DNA from: Sclerotiophoma versabilis
Lineage: Eukaryota; Ascomycota; Dothideomycetes; Pleosporales; Didymellaceae
Direction of reading: 5' to 3'
Length of the DNA stretch: 64,000 bases
Assembly (NCBI GenBank): GCA_012274445.1
Contig: JAAROD010000081.1
Coordinates: 1,054,001-1,118,000 of the forward strand
Shown one piece after another: positions 34,670 to 44,908 of the stretch. Every line of letters starts with the position of its first letter. The first letter of the stretch is position 1. The notes below the pieces were generated by a model. The model did no database searches and had not been told where the DNA came from. It was given only the letters and a program-made list of their open reading frames with translations. The position numbers and the translations under genes are program-made.

Positions 34670-37600
34670 GGCCGCAGGCTCTGGTTCTGGTTCAGCGACT
34701 GCTTCAGGTTCAGGAACGACCTCAGGTTCAGGTTCCTTCTTAGTCTTACGAAGTGAGATCCCCCAAGCGCTTCCCCATCCACCAGCCTCCTCCTTTTTCT
34801 TTATCGGCAATGTGGTCTTAGTCTCACCAAGCTCGGCAAGAAGCTGATCCTCAGGAATGTCCTTGACAGCGTTCCAAATATCATCATCTGCAGTCGGAGC
34901 AGGTTCAGGTGCAGGCTCTTCTGCAGGAGGTGCCTCTTCCTCAGGTGGCGGTGGAGGTGCATCTTCGACAACAGGTTCAGACGTCTTCTTGAACTCTGTC
35001 AAAAACGCAGTGTCGATTCCAGCAACGACACACTCAGCTTCGAGATTGTTAGCCGTCTCTTGAGCTTTCGCGGCGGCATCAGTGGCATTAGCAGCTTCCT
35101 GTTCGAGCTTGTCGATCTGCTTCTTCATCTTTTTCTCTTTAGCCTCGCGCTCTTTCTTGGCCTTTGTGCTCTCCTTTTTGGATGGTGGACCGGATGTCGC
35201 CTCAAAGTCGTCTCTGAGCATTCGGACAGCATCTTCGGCGTCAAGCCGAGCTTCGTCAGCTGCCAGTGCTGCCTCTGCTGCTGCTTTAGCTTCATCCTGA
35301 AGCTTGTCTTTTTCTTCCTGGGCGACGCGATCAGCCTCTTCCTGCTCGAGTCGTGCCTTTTCTGCCGCCTCCTCAGCCTCCTTAGCCTCTTGTTCCAGTC
35401 GCTCCTGCTCCTCCTTCTTCTCGCGGGCCTTGCGCTCCTTTGTAATTTCTTTCTTCTTAGAAGAGCCCCAGATGCTGCTGCCCCAGCCAGAGCTCTTTGC
35501 TGCCTCCTCTTCGGCTTCTTTCTTCTTCCTCTCTTCCTCTTCAGTCGCAATGCGGGCAAGCTCACCTTCCTCGGCGTCGATGCGGGCCTGCTCTTCGGCG
35601 GCGGCGGCAGCAGCAGCAGCAGCTTCGGCCTCAGCAGCTTCAGCGGCAAGACGGTCAGCCTCTTCTTGTTCAAGGCGCGCTTTCTCTGCGGCCTCTTCGG
35701 CCTCCTTGGCCTCTTTCTTTTCGCGCTTTTTCTTGTCGGAAGAGCTCTCTTTCTTGGATGAGGAGGATCCAAAAGCGCCCCACATGCTCGAGGACTTGGA
35801 ATCTTTCTTCTTCTCCTTTTTCTCTTTTTTGTCCTCGATGGGCGCTTCCTCTACAACGTCTGGAGGTGGATCATCAAGCCCAAGCAAGTCCTCGGTGGCA
35901 GATTTGGTCGCAGAGTCCTCCTGAGAGGTTGTCTTGGTAAGCTCGTCCGCCGACTCACCTTTCTTCTTCTTTTTCTTGGACGAGCTGGTGCCTAAGTCCC
36001 ATGCATCATCCTCTTCTACAACCGGCGGAGGGGCCTCAATCTCAAGAGGCGGCGGGAGCTCAGGTTCAGGTGGTGTCGGCGCTCCGAGAACACCATTCTT
36101 GCTCTTCTTAGCTTTCTTGCCAATGTTAAAAGCTGCGCTGCCCCACGGATCGTCCTCGTCTGGTTTCTGCACAGGATCTGTTGACTCCTCCACGACTTCG
36201 ACCGGCACGTCAGCTTTCGAGCTCCGCTTGCCCTTGCTCCACGATGGAGCACCCCAGTCATCTTCATCTTCAACCGCAGGCTCTTCCACTGCAACAGGCT
36301 CTTGAACGTCATGTAGCACGACTGGCTCTGGTTCGGGTTCCGGCTCGACTGTCTTGCTGCTTTTCTTCTTTTTATCCTTCTTACCACCGCCCCATATTGA
36401 GCTGAAGCCCCAGTCGCTGCTGCTCTCTTTCTTCTTCTCTTTCTTTTCCTCAACGACAACGACTGCTTCCGGCTCGGGTTCTGGGATAGCTTCCTCAGCA
36501 GGGAGTACAACAACGGGCTCAGGTTCAGAAACTTCGACGATGGCACCCTTTTTGCCTTTCTTTTTCTTCGATGTCGCAGGCAGTCCCCAATCGTCGCCCC
36601 AACCCTCGTCCTCAGCAGGCGGTGAAACGATCTCCACAGGATCCGCTACGACTTCGGGCTCCGGGGGAGGCGGAGGTGGTGGCGGCGGTGGCGGTGCCTC
36701 TTCCTCGACGACTCCTTTCTTCTTTTTCTTCTTATCTTTCTTGCTGGTGCTTACAGATGCACCCCAACCGCCGCCCCAGGGGTCCTCTTCCTCTTTGACA
36801 GGTGAAGGCTCAACCACGACGACCGGCTCGGGTTCGGGTTCAGGTTCTGGCTCAGGCTCAGGCGGGGGAGGCGGTGGCGGAGGCGGGGGAGGAGCTTCTT
36901 CTTCGACAACGGCGCCCTTCTTTTTCTTCTTTTTCTTCGATGTAGCAGCGACAGCACCCCAATCGTCCAAAGCAGCGTCAGCCTTCTTCTTCTCAGCTTC
37001 AGCGGCAGCGGCAGCCTCAGCCTCAGCAGCAGCCGCGGCAGCAGCAGCTTCTTCTGCCTCGACGCGTTGACGCTCAGCCTCTTCCTCTTCGAGTCGTTTG
37101 GCTTCGGCCTCTTCTTCCTCCATCCGCTTAAGCTCGGCTTCCTCTTCTTCAAGCTTCTTGCGCTCAATCTCTTCAAGCTTCTTGCGCTCAATCTCTTCCT
37201 TCTCTTTTGCAGCAGCTTCCTCCTTATCTTTCGCAGCAGCCTCTTCCTTCATTTTCTTCTCGAGCTTCTTCTTCTGCGACTTGCTTAGACCGGCAAACGG
37301 ATCGACAGCTGGAGTTTCGGGGACAGGCTCAGGTTCAGGCTCAACAACTGGTACAGGTTCGGGTTCAGGTTCGGGTTCCGGAACAGCTGCTTCCTCTTCG
37401 ACAGGTCCTTTCTTCTTCTTCGTCTTCTTCTTGTCACCGAACGTGAAGCTCCAGGGGTCATCTTCGGTCTTGGGGGGTTCTGCAACTGGTTCTGGTGGTG
37501 GCTCTGGGACAGACTCCTCAAGCAGAGCAGCGCTGCCCTTCTTCTTGTTCTTTGACTTGGTCGTGCCAAAGCCCCAGGCGTCGTCCTCGGCTGCTGGCTC

Positions 37601-39258
37601 AGCTGCCGCGGGGCTCTTGAAAGCGTCAAAGTCAAAGTCAAAGCCATCGCCCTGTTTCTTCTTGTCTGTAGAGTCCCAGGGATTGTCGCTCGTCGCGTTC
37701 TTAGAGCTACCAAGCGGTGCCGAATCGAGGCCCCAACCTGATGATCCCTTGGATGTACCCCAACCTGATGACCATCCATCTCCGCCAAGCAAATCAGGTT
37801 TGTTCCCGGAAGCACCAAAGCTCATGTCGATTTTGGGTGCACCGTCATCGAGGTTTACATCGCTGAAGGTCGTTTCCGCGGCTGGCGGGTCGGGAGGGGG
37901 TGGAGGCGATGGTTCAACCGTCTGCATTAGTTAGCGCCTGCCATTTATCACTAACAAGGTAGTCGAGTCGACGAACCTTCCCCTTTTTCTTCTTCTTCTT
38001 GGAGGTTGCTCCACCAAAGGCCCAATCATCAGTTGCTGGTGGATCGTTGGCCCAGCTTAAATCTGGAGCGGCTGCTGCCTTCTCAGCCTCCGCGGCGGCC
38101 GTAGCGGCGGCCTCTTCCTCTTCCTTCTTGACGCGCTCTGCCTCCTCTTCAGCCGCTTTGGCCGCCGCTGCTTCCTCTTCCTCTTTCTTCAAACGCTCTT
38201 CCTCTTCCTCTTTCTTCAACCGCTCTGCCTCTTCCTCTTGCGCCTGCTTCTTGGTCTTCTTTTTCTTCTTCGTCTCAACGTCTCCCCAGTCGCCCCATTC
38301 GCCGTCAGGCTTGTCTTTGTCTTTGTCGCCATCGCCACCGTCGCCGCCTCCTGAATCTCCTCCGTCTGCTGGTGGCGGGGGCTCTTCTGGTGGCGGAGGG
38401 GGTTCTTCCGGCGGTGTTGGGTCTTCATTTGCATTGGACGTGTTCGCGGCCTTTTTCGTAGCTGCGTTCTTCTTCTTCTTTGCGTGGTACCTGATTCCGT
38501 CGTCGGTGAAATCAAAGTCAATATTGGTATATGGCGACTTCTCATCTAGAAATAGAGAAGAGGCAGGCGATGTGTTGCAACTAATACGTAGGCAATTTGG
38601 CACGTCAGAGCAGAGGGAAGCGTTGAGAGAAGGAAATGGAGTGTATTCGGGTGTCTGCGCTGTAGCTAGCGCATCGGTGCATGTGTAGTCTGGGGGCAGG
38701 TCCGCAACACAGTCGTGGTAGGAAGGGGGTGGGGTTCCCTGGATGCGTGGAGATGGCTCAGACCAGGAGTCTGGGGTGGGAGTTGGTGTAGACGGGAGAA
38801 GCTGGGAGAGCTGGGTGGCGAGGCGGTGAAACTGGTGGTGGTTAGATGGTGAGCTTTGCAGGCGTGGACATGAGGTGTGGCAGATATGCAGTCAGGTAGG
38901 TTGGTTCGGTGGGGAAGTGGTAACCAAAACCGGGGGAAGAGCGACCAAACGAAGCGTGCCGTACCGAGAAAGCGTGTCTGTGTGTTCCTTTGTCCTGTCC
39001 AGCGCTGCGGCATTCCAGCCGGTCTAGCGCGTCGACTAAATGCTCCATCAGCCCGGCAATGGGCTCGTCATTCTCAGACGCCCACGCTGCCATGCCTGCG
39101 GGTGTGCCACTGCTTGCCTCCCAAGCCTCCGAAGCGCGCGACTCGTCTGCCCGGCTCTTGCGCCCTTCAGCCGAAGCAGTCGTGGTGGACGGCCGGGTCC
39201 TTTGTCTCAGTGATTGCGCGGCGGCGGCGGCGGCGCGAGGTGCAGTGGTGCGGGACAT
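31664..39258 (-). CDS. Giant low-complexity protein with repeated Trp-Gly/poly-Lys modules
   Basis: Exons 39258-38965, 38831-37977 and 37921-31664 give about 2,468 residues. After a short N-terminal region, exon 2 carries TPPPSYHDCVADLPPDY and then DFDFTDDGIRYHAKKKK, the only globular-looking parts at that end. From about 38300 to 33780 a module recurs some 16 times: acidic residues, one or two WG pairs, a Ser-rich spacer and a run of 3-8 Lys, alternating with Pro runs, Glu-Pro repeats and Glu/Ala/Lys coiled coils. The last third is Arg/Glu-rich, with a hydrophobic GVAGTAAAVSGLKSMF patch, and ends SWLKKIAGLG. The architecture recalls large fungal tethers such as Leashin of Woronin bodies, but that is a guess. 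The first junction (GTACGG donor at 38964) is the least certain. Both strands are open for long stretches, a side effect of composition. Confidence 0.75.
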
Positions 39259-39620
39259 TGTGCGGGTATCTCGAGATGCGCAAACAGAGGGAGCACGGCG
39301 TAGACGGGCACATGGGCGCGCTCACGACCCGCAAGACTCGAGCGGCGGGTGGGCAGCGGGCAAGGGCGCGGCGGGCGGCGGGTTCGCAGCTATGTCTCGC
39401 GGGGTGTGACTTGGTCTGCAGGTCTCGTCGGGACAGCGTGCGCCTGAGCAGCGGTGGTGGCACACGCGGGCGGATGGTCCAGCAGTGCAGCGCGCAAGAA
39501 GCCAATCTGGCGATGCGTTCCGGCGCAAGTCAGACACGCGGGACGGCAGTCGCGCTCGCCGACGAAGATGGGCGCGCGCAGCGACTGTCTGCAGAAGCGG
39601 CGAGGTCGCGGGGAAAAGGA

Positions 39621-39660
39621 CGGCGCAGGACGGTGCAGGACGGTGCAGGACGGTGCAGGA
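39621..39660 (+). repeat. Four tandem decamers (CGGYGCAGGA)
   Basis: Four units in a row with a single C/T difference; a fifth, diverged unit follows at 39661-39670. It lies about 360 bases upstream of the giant gene start. Confidence 0.85.
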
Positions 39661-41080
39661 AGACGCAGGAACGCAGGGCCCGCAGAGCGTCAGACGGGCG
39701 CAACGCGCAGTCGATGCGTGAGTGGTTGCCGGTCACAAGGCGGAAAGTGTGCTGCCCTGCTGCCCTCCAGAAGCCCTCTTTCCGGCACGCCAATCGCTAT
39801 CGGCGCTGTCTCCTTGCGCCCTCGTCGCCGGCAGAGGCGTCCAGCTGCTGCTTGGTCCGACTCGTCGCACTCACGCCCAGACCAGCTGGCGGACTTTGAA
39901 AAACGAGGGGTGAAGGGGTGGAATCGAGGGGTAATTAGATGCGCATGGAGGGGCGAGGGTACAACGGCGGGACGACAGGCTATGAGTCGTGGCCGCGTGA
40001 GATGTCGACAATGCAGCACTTGAATGCAGGGAGACAAGATGCGCACTGCGGGCGGTTAAGGAAAAGAGGGTTCTGCCCACAAAAAGTCTGATCGAGTTAG
40101 CGGCCGTGAATGCATTGCATGGGAGCCTCGGGAGCGGTTGGGTGGTGGGTGAAGTCACCAGCAGTTGCCTGCCCGCGGGAGTGCCCTGCTGCTACCACTC
40201 TGCTCCCTGCACCGAACAGCGCTCCTCTCTGCCTAGCCCGTCTGCCATGAGCTGCCAGCGAGCCCAGTTCCCCACACTGCATCCCCTAATCGGCCCTCGA
40301 CGACCACCTTTACGAGCCGCTGGCTTTGGCTGGAGCCGTGAAGCTTCACCGCCAGTCCGCAACCACCCACGCCCACCCAATGACTGGCCGCGGGAACAAT
40401 CGGCGCTGCACCACGGTCGAACGTGCATGGGAGCTGCCGCTTTCGATCCCTCTGAGAGACGTCGAGAACGCAGGACAGAGACAACGCACGCAGTTGTGCT
40501 TCTGCGCCTGCTGGCCCATGACGATGCGGGGTGGGGCGGCAGTCAACAACAGACTGTCAACCATGCTCCCCACCGAGAAGCGATGGGTCCCTGAGCCAGT
40601 CGTCACCGCTTCCAAGCACCCGGTACCTGCCACCAACTGCATGTCAACCAGACTTCAACGCCCCCTAGCAGCCTCGAGGACCGATGCTACATCTACGGCC
40701 CACTCCACCCACCTCCTTTACTCTTCTTCACGCTTCCAGCCACTCTGTCGCTACCGCTCAACACGCAGCCTGTTGGGCAAACTCTCGTATGTGTCAAATG
40801 ACCATACACAATTGCTGTCATTGGCGCTCGAGTAGGTAGGTGACAGCTATGTTGCAGCTACGTGCTAAGTCTAGACTACAAGCCCACTCACACCGGAGCG
40901 CCCATCTCCACCATCCCCCAGGGTATCAATACAAAGTCTGCTAAACATCCGCCCAAGCCAAACCAGAATTACAAAACATCAAGCGAGAAGGAAGCCGGAG
41001 CTGATTACAGTAAACGCTCAAGGTTACTATGGCGTGGAGCTCATTGTAGTCGTTGAATGTAGTAGGAAAATTATGTCCAT

Positions 41081-41101
41081 GTCGGTGTCGGTGTCGGTGT
41101 C
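41081..41101 (+). repeat. Short (GTCGGT)n tract
   Basis: About three and a half hexamer units, roughly 100 bases past the 3' end of the next minus-strand gene. Confidence 0.7.
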
Positions 41102-41202
41102 GTATAATGAGATCATAGTCTCTACATCGTACAGAGAAGCAACGCTGGAACGCTGGTCAGTAGTACTAATACACATTATGTATACGTGGGTGCGCCTGTC
41201 GT

Positions 41203-43153
41203 TTAAAACGACTGTTCCTCCTCGACCTCCTCGCCAGCCAAAACTCTGCGAGCGTCGTCGAGTCGTCTCCGCCACGCTTCGCGGTCGTGCTGCTCTCCGT
41301 ATGTGTTCTGCAGGTTCGCACACACGTTCTGGAAGCTCGCTGCCAGACTGTAAATTCGCTTCTTATCTTCTTCACTGAACGCTAGACGCGGTTCGTTGCT
41401 CGCACTCTCCGTAAGGATCGAGTAGATCTTGCTCGTCTGCAGTCCGCTAGCCAGAGAACCCGAGGACGAGGATGTGCGTGATGATCCACGAGAAATGGCC
41501 GTCTGCGTGGGAGATATGCCGTTGCCGCGCCGCATGTTGATGGCCGAGTCCGAGCGAAGAGATACGAGCGATGGGCGCTGAGAGGCGATTTGCTGGTTGT
41601 GCGAGATGATTTGCTGCGCGAATTGGTCCATTTGTTCGTTTTCTTCCTCGTCTTCGTCATCTTCGTCGGACTGGTGCGAAGCAGCAGTGGCGAATGACGC
41701 GACGGTCGAGATCGAGTCTATACTGGGGTTCCTTTGATGTATGGAGATGCGCTTTTCAGCGTTGCTGATGTCTTCGCCATTCTGCATGGCCGTAACCGGC
41801 CGGGTGGTGGCAGTGGAGCTGTCGGAGCTGATGCTGGATCTTCGGTCCTCGAGGCTGTATGTCCCCATTGCGCTGTGCAGGAAAAAGTGCTCATAGTCAA
41901 ATGCGTCGAGACGATCCTCGTGCCGTTCGGTCACAGGCATTTCATAGACAGCATCCTCATAAACGCTGTCACCTCCAGGCCCGAGCTCCTCGCCATTCAC
42001 AGAGACGAAGTCGTTGTTGTCAGTATCCTCGACACCCTGCGTTGATTCAGACCTTTCTGTGACTTCGTCGATTGTACTCGGTGGGTTAACGCCTGCTTGC
42101 TGGATGCCCAGTCCCTTCGGGCTGCGCTCTCTAGATGCAAGCAATCTCTCTCCTTCTCGTTGCGAGTAAGTTGTCGTAGGCGAACCACTATCTTCATACA
42201 ACGTTTTCCTTGTCGAAGACTCAGTCTTGATACCCAACCCCGCGTTCTGAGTGACTGGCGAAACGCCAGCTTGGTAGCCGTCCCTCCCATGATACCAGAC
42301 TTCAGACGAGGTGAACGGACTCGGCGTACGCAGGCTCTGGAGACTTCGACGTCGCATATGATCTTCTTGCGCTCTCTGCTTCAGACTCGAAATCCTCCCC
42401 TTTAGGTCGTTCATCTGGTCGCGAAGTCCACTGGTTGCAGAAGCGGATCTTTGCAGCGTATGCCCACTCTCATCTTCTCGCAGCGTTTCTAGAGCACTCG
42501 GCGATCTGGAGCTCCTCGATGTCGACCTCCGGGGAGCCTGGTAATCGGTAGAGTTCCAGGTGCTTCGTGGATCGCGCATGACTTCGTGGCTGCGAGACTC
42601 TTTGATGGGGAACCGTCCATGTCCAAAGCCCTCTGGAGACCACGGACCGCTTGCAGCTCCCATAGCACTCGATGCGCGCTTGCCCGTGCTCATCCTCGAT
42701 GTGTAGGGTGGGGCGAAAGGTAGCGGTATGGACGTCTCACTCGCGCCTCTTGTGTGGCCTTGAGTATTGCTGTTGTTCGAGTAGAGCAAGGAATTGCGAT
42801 GGTACGAGGGCGTCCGAGGGGGGATGGGCCCAATCCCGGCATACAGTCTCCGGTCTCGTTCTCGTGTCGAGGCAATATGCTGTGACAGCTCAGAGGTACT
42901 CCTAATTGGGTTGTAGGTCGGAGACACAACCAGCGACTCTCGAGCTCCTCTGAGGTTGCCCTCCATAACCTGTCGCAGTCAGCGGTGGTCCAATTAATTG
43001 TCCGCATGTGGTTGCGCCTACGTTGAGTCGCTTCTTCGCATTGGCTAGAATTAGTTCAGCCCTCCGGCTGAGTGCTGCCGAGGACTGGGGGTCGTCCATG
43101 TCGTCGTCGTCGCTGCCACTCGTCCGCCCGTTCATCCATTGCTCATTTTCCAT

Positions 43154-43186
<33 letters not shown>

Positions 43187-43723
43187 CTTGGCGGGGCCGC
43201 GGGGTGGTCGGTCGCGCTTCTCCTGTTCCTCGAGATCCACGCCGCTGTCATCGAAGTGCTCGTGGCTGTCGAAGCCAGGCCAGTTCTCAAAGTCCTCGCT
43301 CAGTATCGAGCTTGCGGTGCTGAGTCTGCGCTGCTCGTGCTCCGCCCAGCTGGCTGCGGGATAGCTCTGGGGGCCATTGGCGTCGAGGGCAGGCGACGAG
43401 GCGAGCACATGGCTGCGCGCAGGCGGCCTTTTAGCATGGGCTCCTGAGTCGCCCATGCCGCGCAGTGTCGAGCGCGAGGACTGTGCTGAGAGCGGAGGTG
43501 ACTGCTTTTGTTGCGAAGCGCGGCGCCGGCCCTGGGGCGGGAAACCTAGTTTGGGGCTGTTATATGCAGCATCGTACAGGGCAGACACGGAGGGCGGGCG
43601 CTCAAAGACGGGCGACGTGCTGCGCGCCTCGTCGGCCTCGAAGCCCGGCAGGATCATGCCCGCATCTGAGAGCGTTGGGCTGCGCTGGCTGGACGGCCTG
43701 CGCTGCTTGGCCGCGATAGCCAT
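41203..43723 (-). CDS. Conserved fungal protein of unknown function
   Basis: Exons 43723-43022 and 42969-41203 give 822 residues; the intron (GTAGGC, CGCTGAC, ACAG) is in phase. Most of the sequence is Ser/Arg/Pro-rich and disordered. An 11-Asp run sits near residue 180, coded by a GTC (reverse GAC) repeat. A short helix LRDQMNDLKGRISSLKQRAQ could form a coiled coil. The most conserved-looking stretch is RHEDRLDAFDYEHFFLHSAM, which I recall from uncharacterised Pezizomycotina proteins but cannot name. Another helix near the C-terminus contains RIYSLAASFQNVCANLQNTY. No catalytic motif. The frame is open upstream to 43894, but the ATG at 43723 opens the better-looking sequence. Confidence 0.8.
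43154..43186 (+). repeat. (GTC)11 trinucleotide repeat coding for Asp
   Basis: Perfect repeat inside exon 1 of the 822-residue protein, giving 11 aspartates. Likely variable in length between isolates. Confidence 0.9.
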
Positions 43724-44908
43724 GGCTGTGAGGGTCTGAGGGATTTCGGCTATGTTGGCTCTCTGGGCGATCTGAACATGATCTGGCGGCCGCGGTGTGC
43801 AATGCAATGCAATCCACTCCTGCCCGCGCGGTCGAGTCGCAGAAGAATGTCTGGGAGTGAGACCGGACTCGCGCAGAACAGAGACACCAGGCACACGCGT
43901 GCGACTTTCATTAACTCACCTCCATTAGGCTCTGCGAACACGGCTGCACTGGCCATCGCTCTCTTGCACGCCTCGTTTAGGGGATGATAGCGCCGGGAGG
44001 ATCAGCGACCCCGGCAATTGGTGACAGCCTCCGCCTGCTCCTGATGTGCTGATTTGCTGCTAGAGCCTGGCAGGCTGCACTTTATTTCATTGGTGCCAGC
44101 CCATCTTTGCGCAATTGACCAATGGCTCCAGCCTTTGCGCTCGGCAGCAGCCTTCAAGATCGGGAAGGTCCAACGTTCGAGGGCGCAGAGCGGGCTGTTG
44201 AGCCTCAGACGTTGTCGTGGCCTTTCGAGGTGCGCAGAAAAACCGTTGGTGCATCTTGCATAGAGTTATGCGTGCCTCGATTCGATGCAGCCTGCCGTGG
44301 CGTGTGCCCTGCAAGCCTGCAAGGTACCGCTGTGCTGTGAATGGCACTCTCAACCTCTGCCTGACTCGGCCGCAAATCTCCAGTTTGTGGGTCTGTAAGC
44401 TAGCTGTGTCAACATCGGTGGTCAACCGAAGCTGCAGTAAACAAACATCAAGGTTTGGACTACTGCGCAGCTACTGCTCTACACGATCGTCAGACCTGCA
44501 CTTCGCTGCACTTTGTGGTTCCGCAACCGTTGCACGGCTCGTGGAAATGACATACAACGTCAGCTCATTTCCTACCTTGCTCGAAGCTCAGCCGTCAAGC
44601 GGTTCATGGGTGCCACATCGCCAGCCTGAACGGTCTAAGCGGCCTTTAAAACGGCTCTTAAGACGGCCTTTAAGACACTGTGCCATGCTTGGCCGGTTGA
44701 TGGTCGCGATCAAAGGTGGGAGAGTGATTTTAACATTCAGAGCCCCGGCCGCATACCTCTACTGTGTTGTGGCAAGACTTCAGCTGTACTACACATCTTT
44801 CATGCCATGCTACGTATACTAAATATTGATATCCTAAATCCTTGCGCCATCTGATGCAAACTCCATTCCATGCTCGCTATGCTAAGGGTAAGACAAAATA
44901 GGCATCTT
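43724..44908. other. Intergenic region between two minus-strand genes
   Basis: About 1.2 kb. Around 44637-44677 a 12-14 base motif (GGCCTTTAAAAC, GGCTCTTAAGAC, GGCCTTTAAGAC) occurs three times. No supportable gene. Confidence 0.5.

Larger units (their letters stand above)
39259..41202. other. Long intergenic region, GC-rich first half
   Basis: About 1.9 kb. The first half is the likely promoter of the giant gene and holds a decamer tandem repeat. ORFs such as 38877-39899 and 39454-40023 are composition-driven. No gene is supported. Confidence 0.5.

Noticed and set aside
31847..34847. Long plus-strand ORFs (up to 468 codons) opposite the giant gene
   Set aside because: They arise because the giant gene uses few codons that read as stops in antisense; they give Ser/Gly-rich or Leu-rich nonsense with no splice logic or motifs.
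44217..44822. 201-codon plus-strand ORF
   Set aside because: No similarity, no promoter context, many rare residues in random order; treated as chance.
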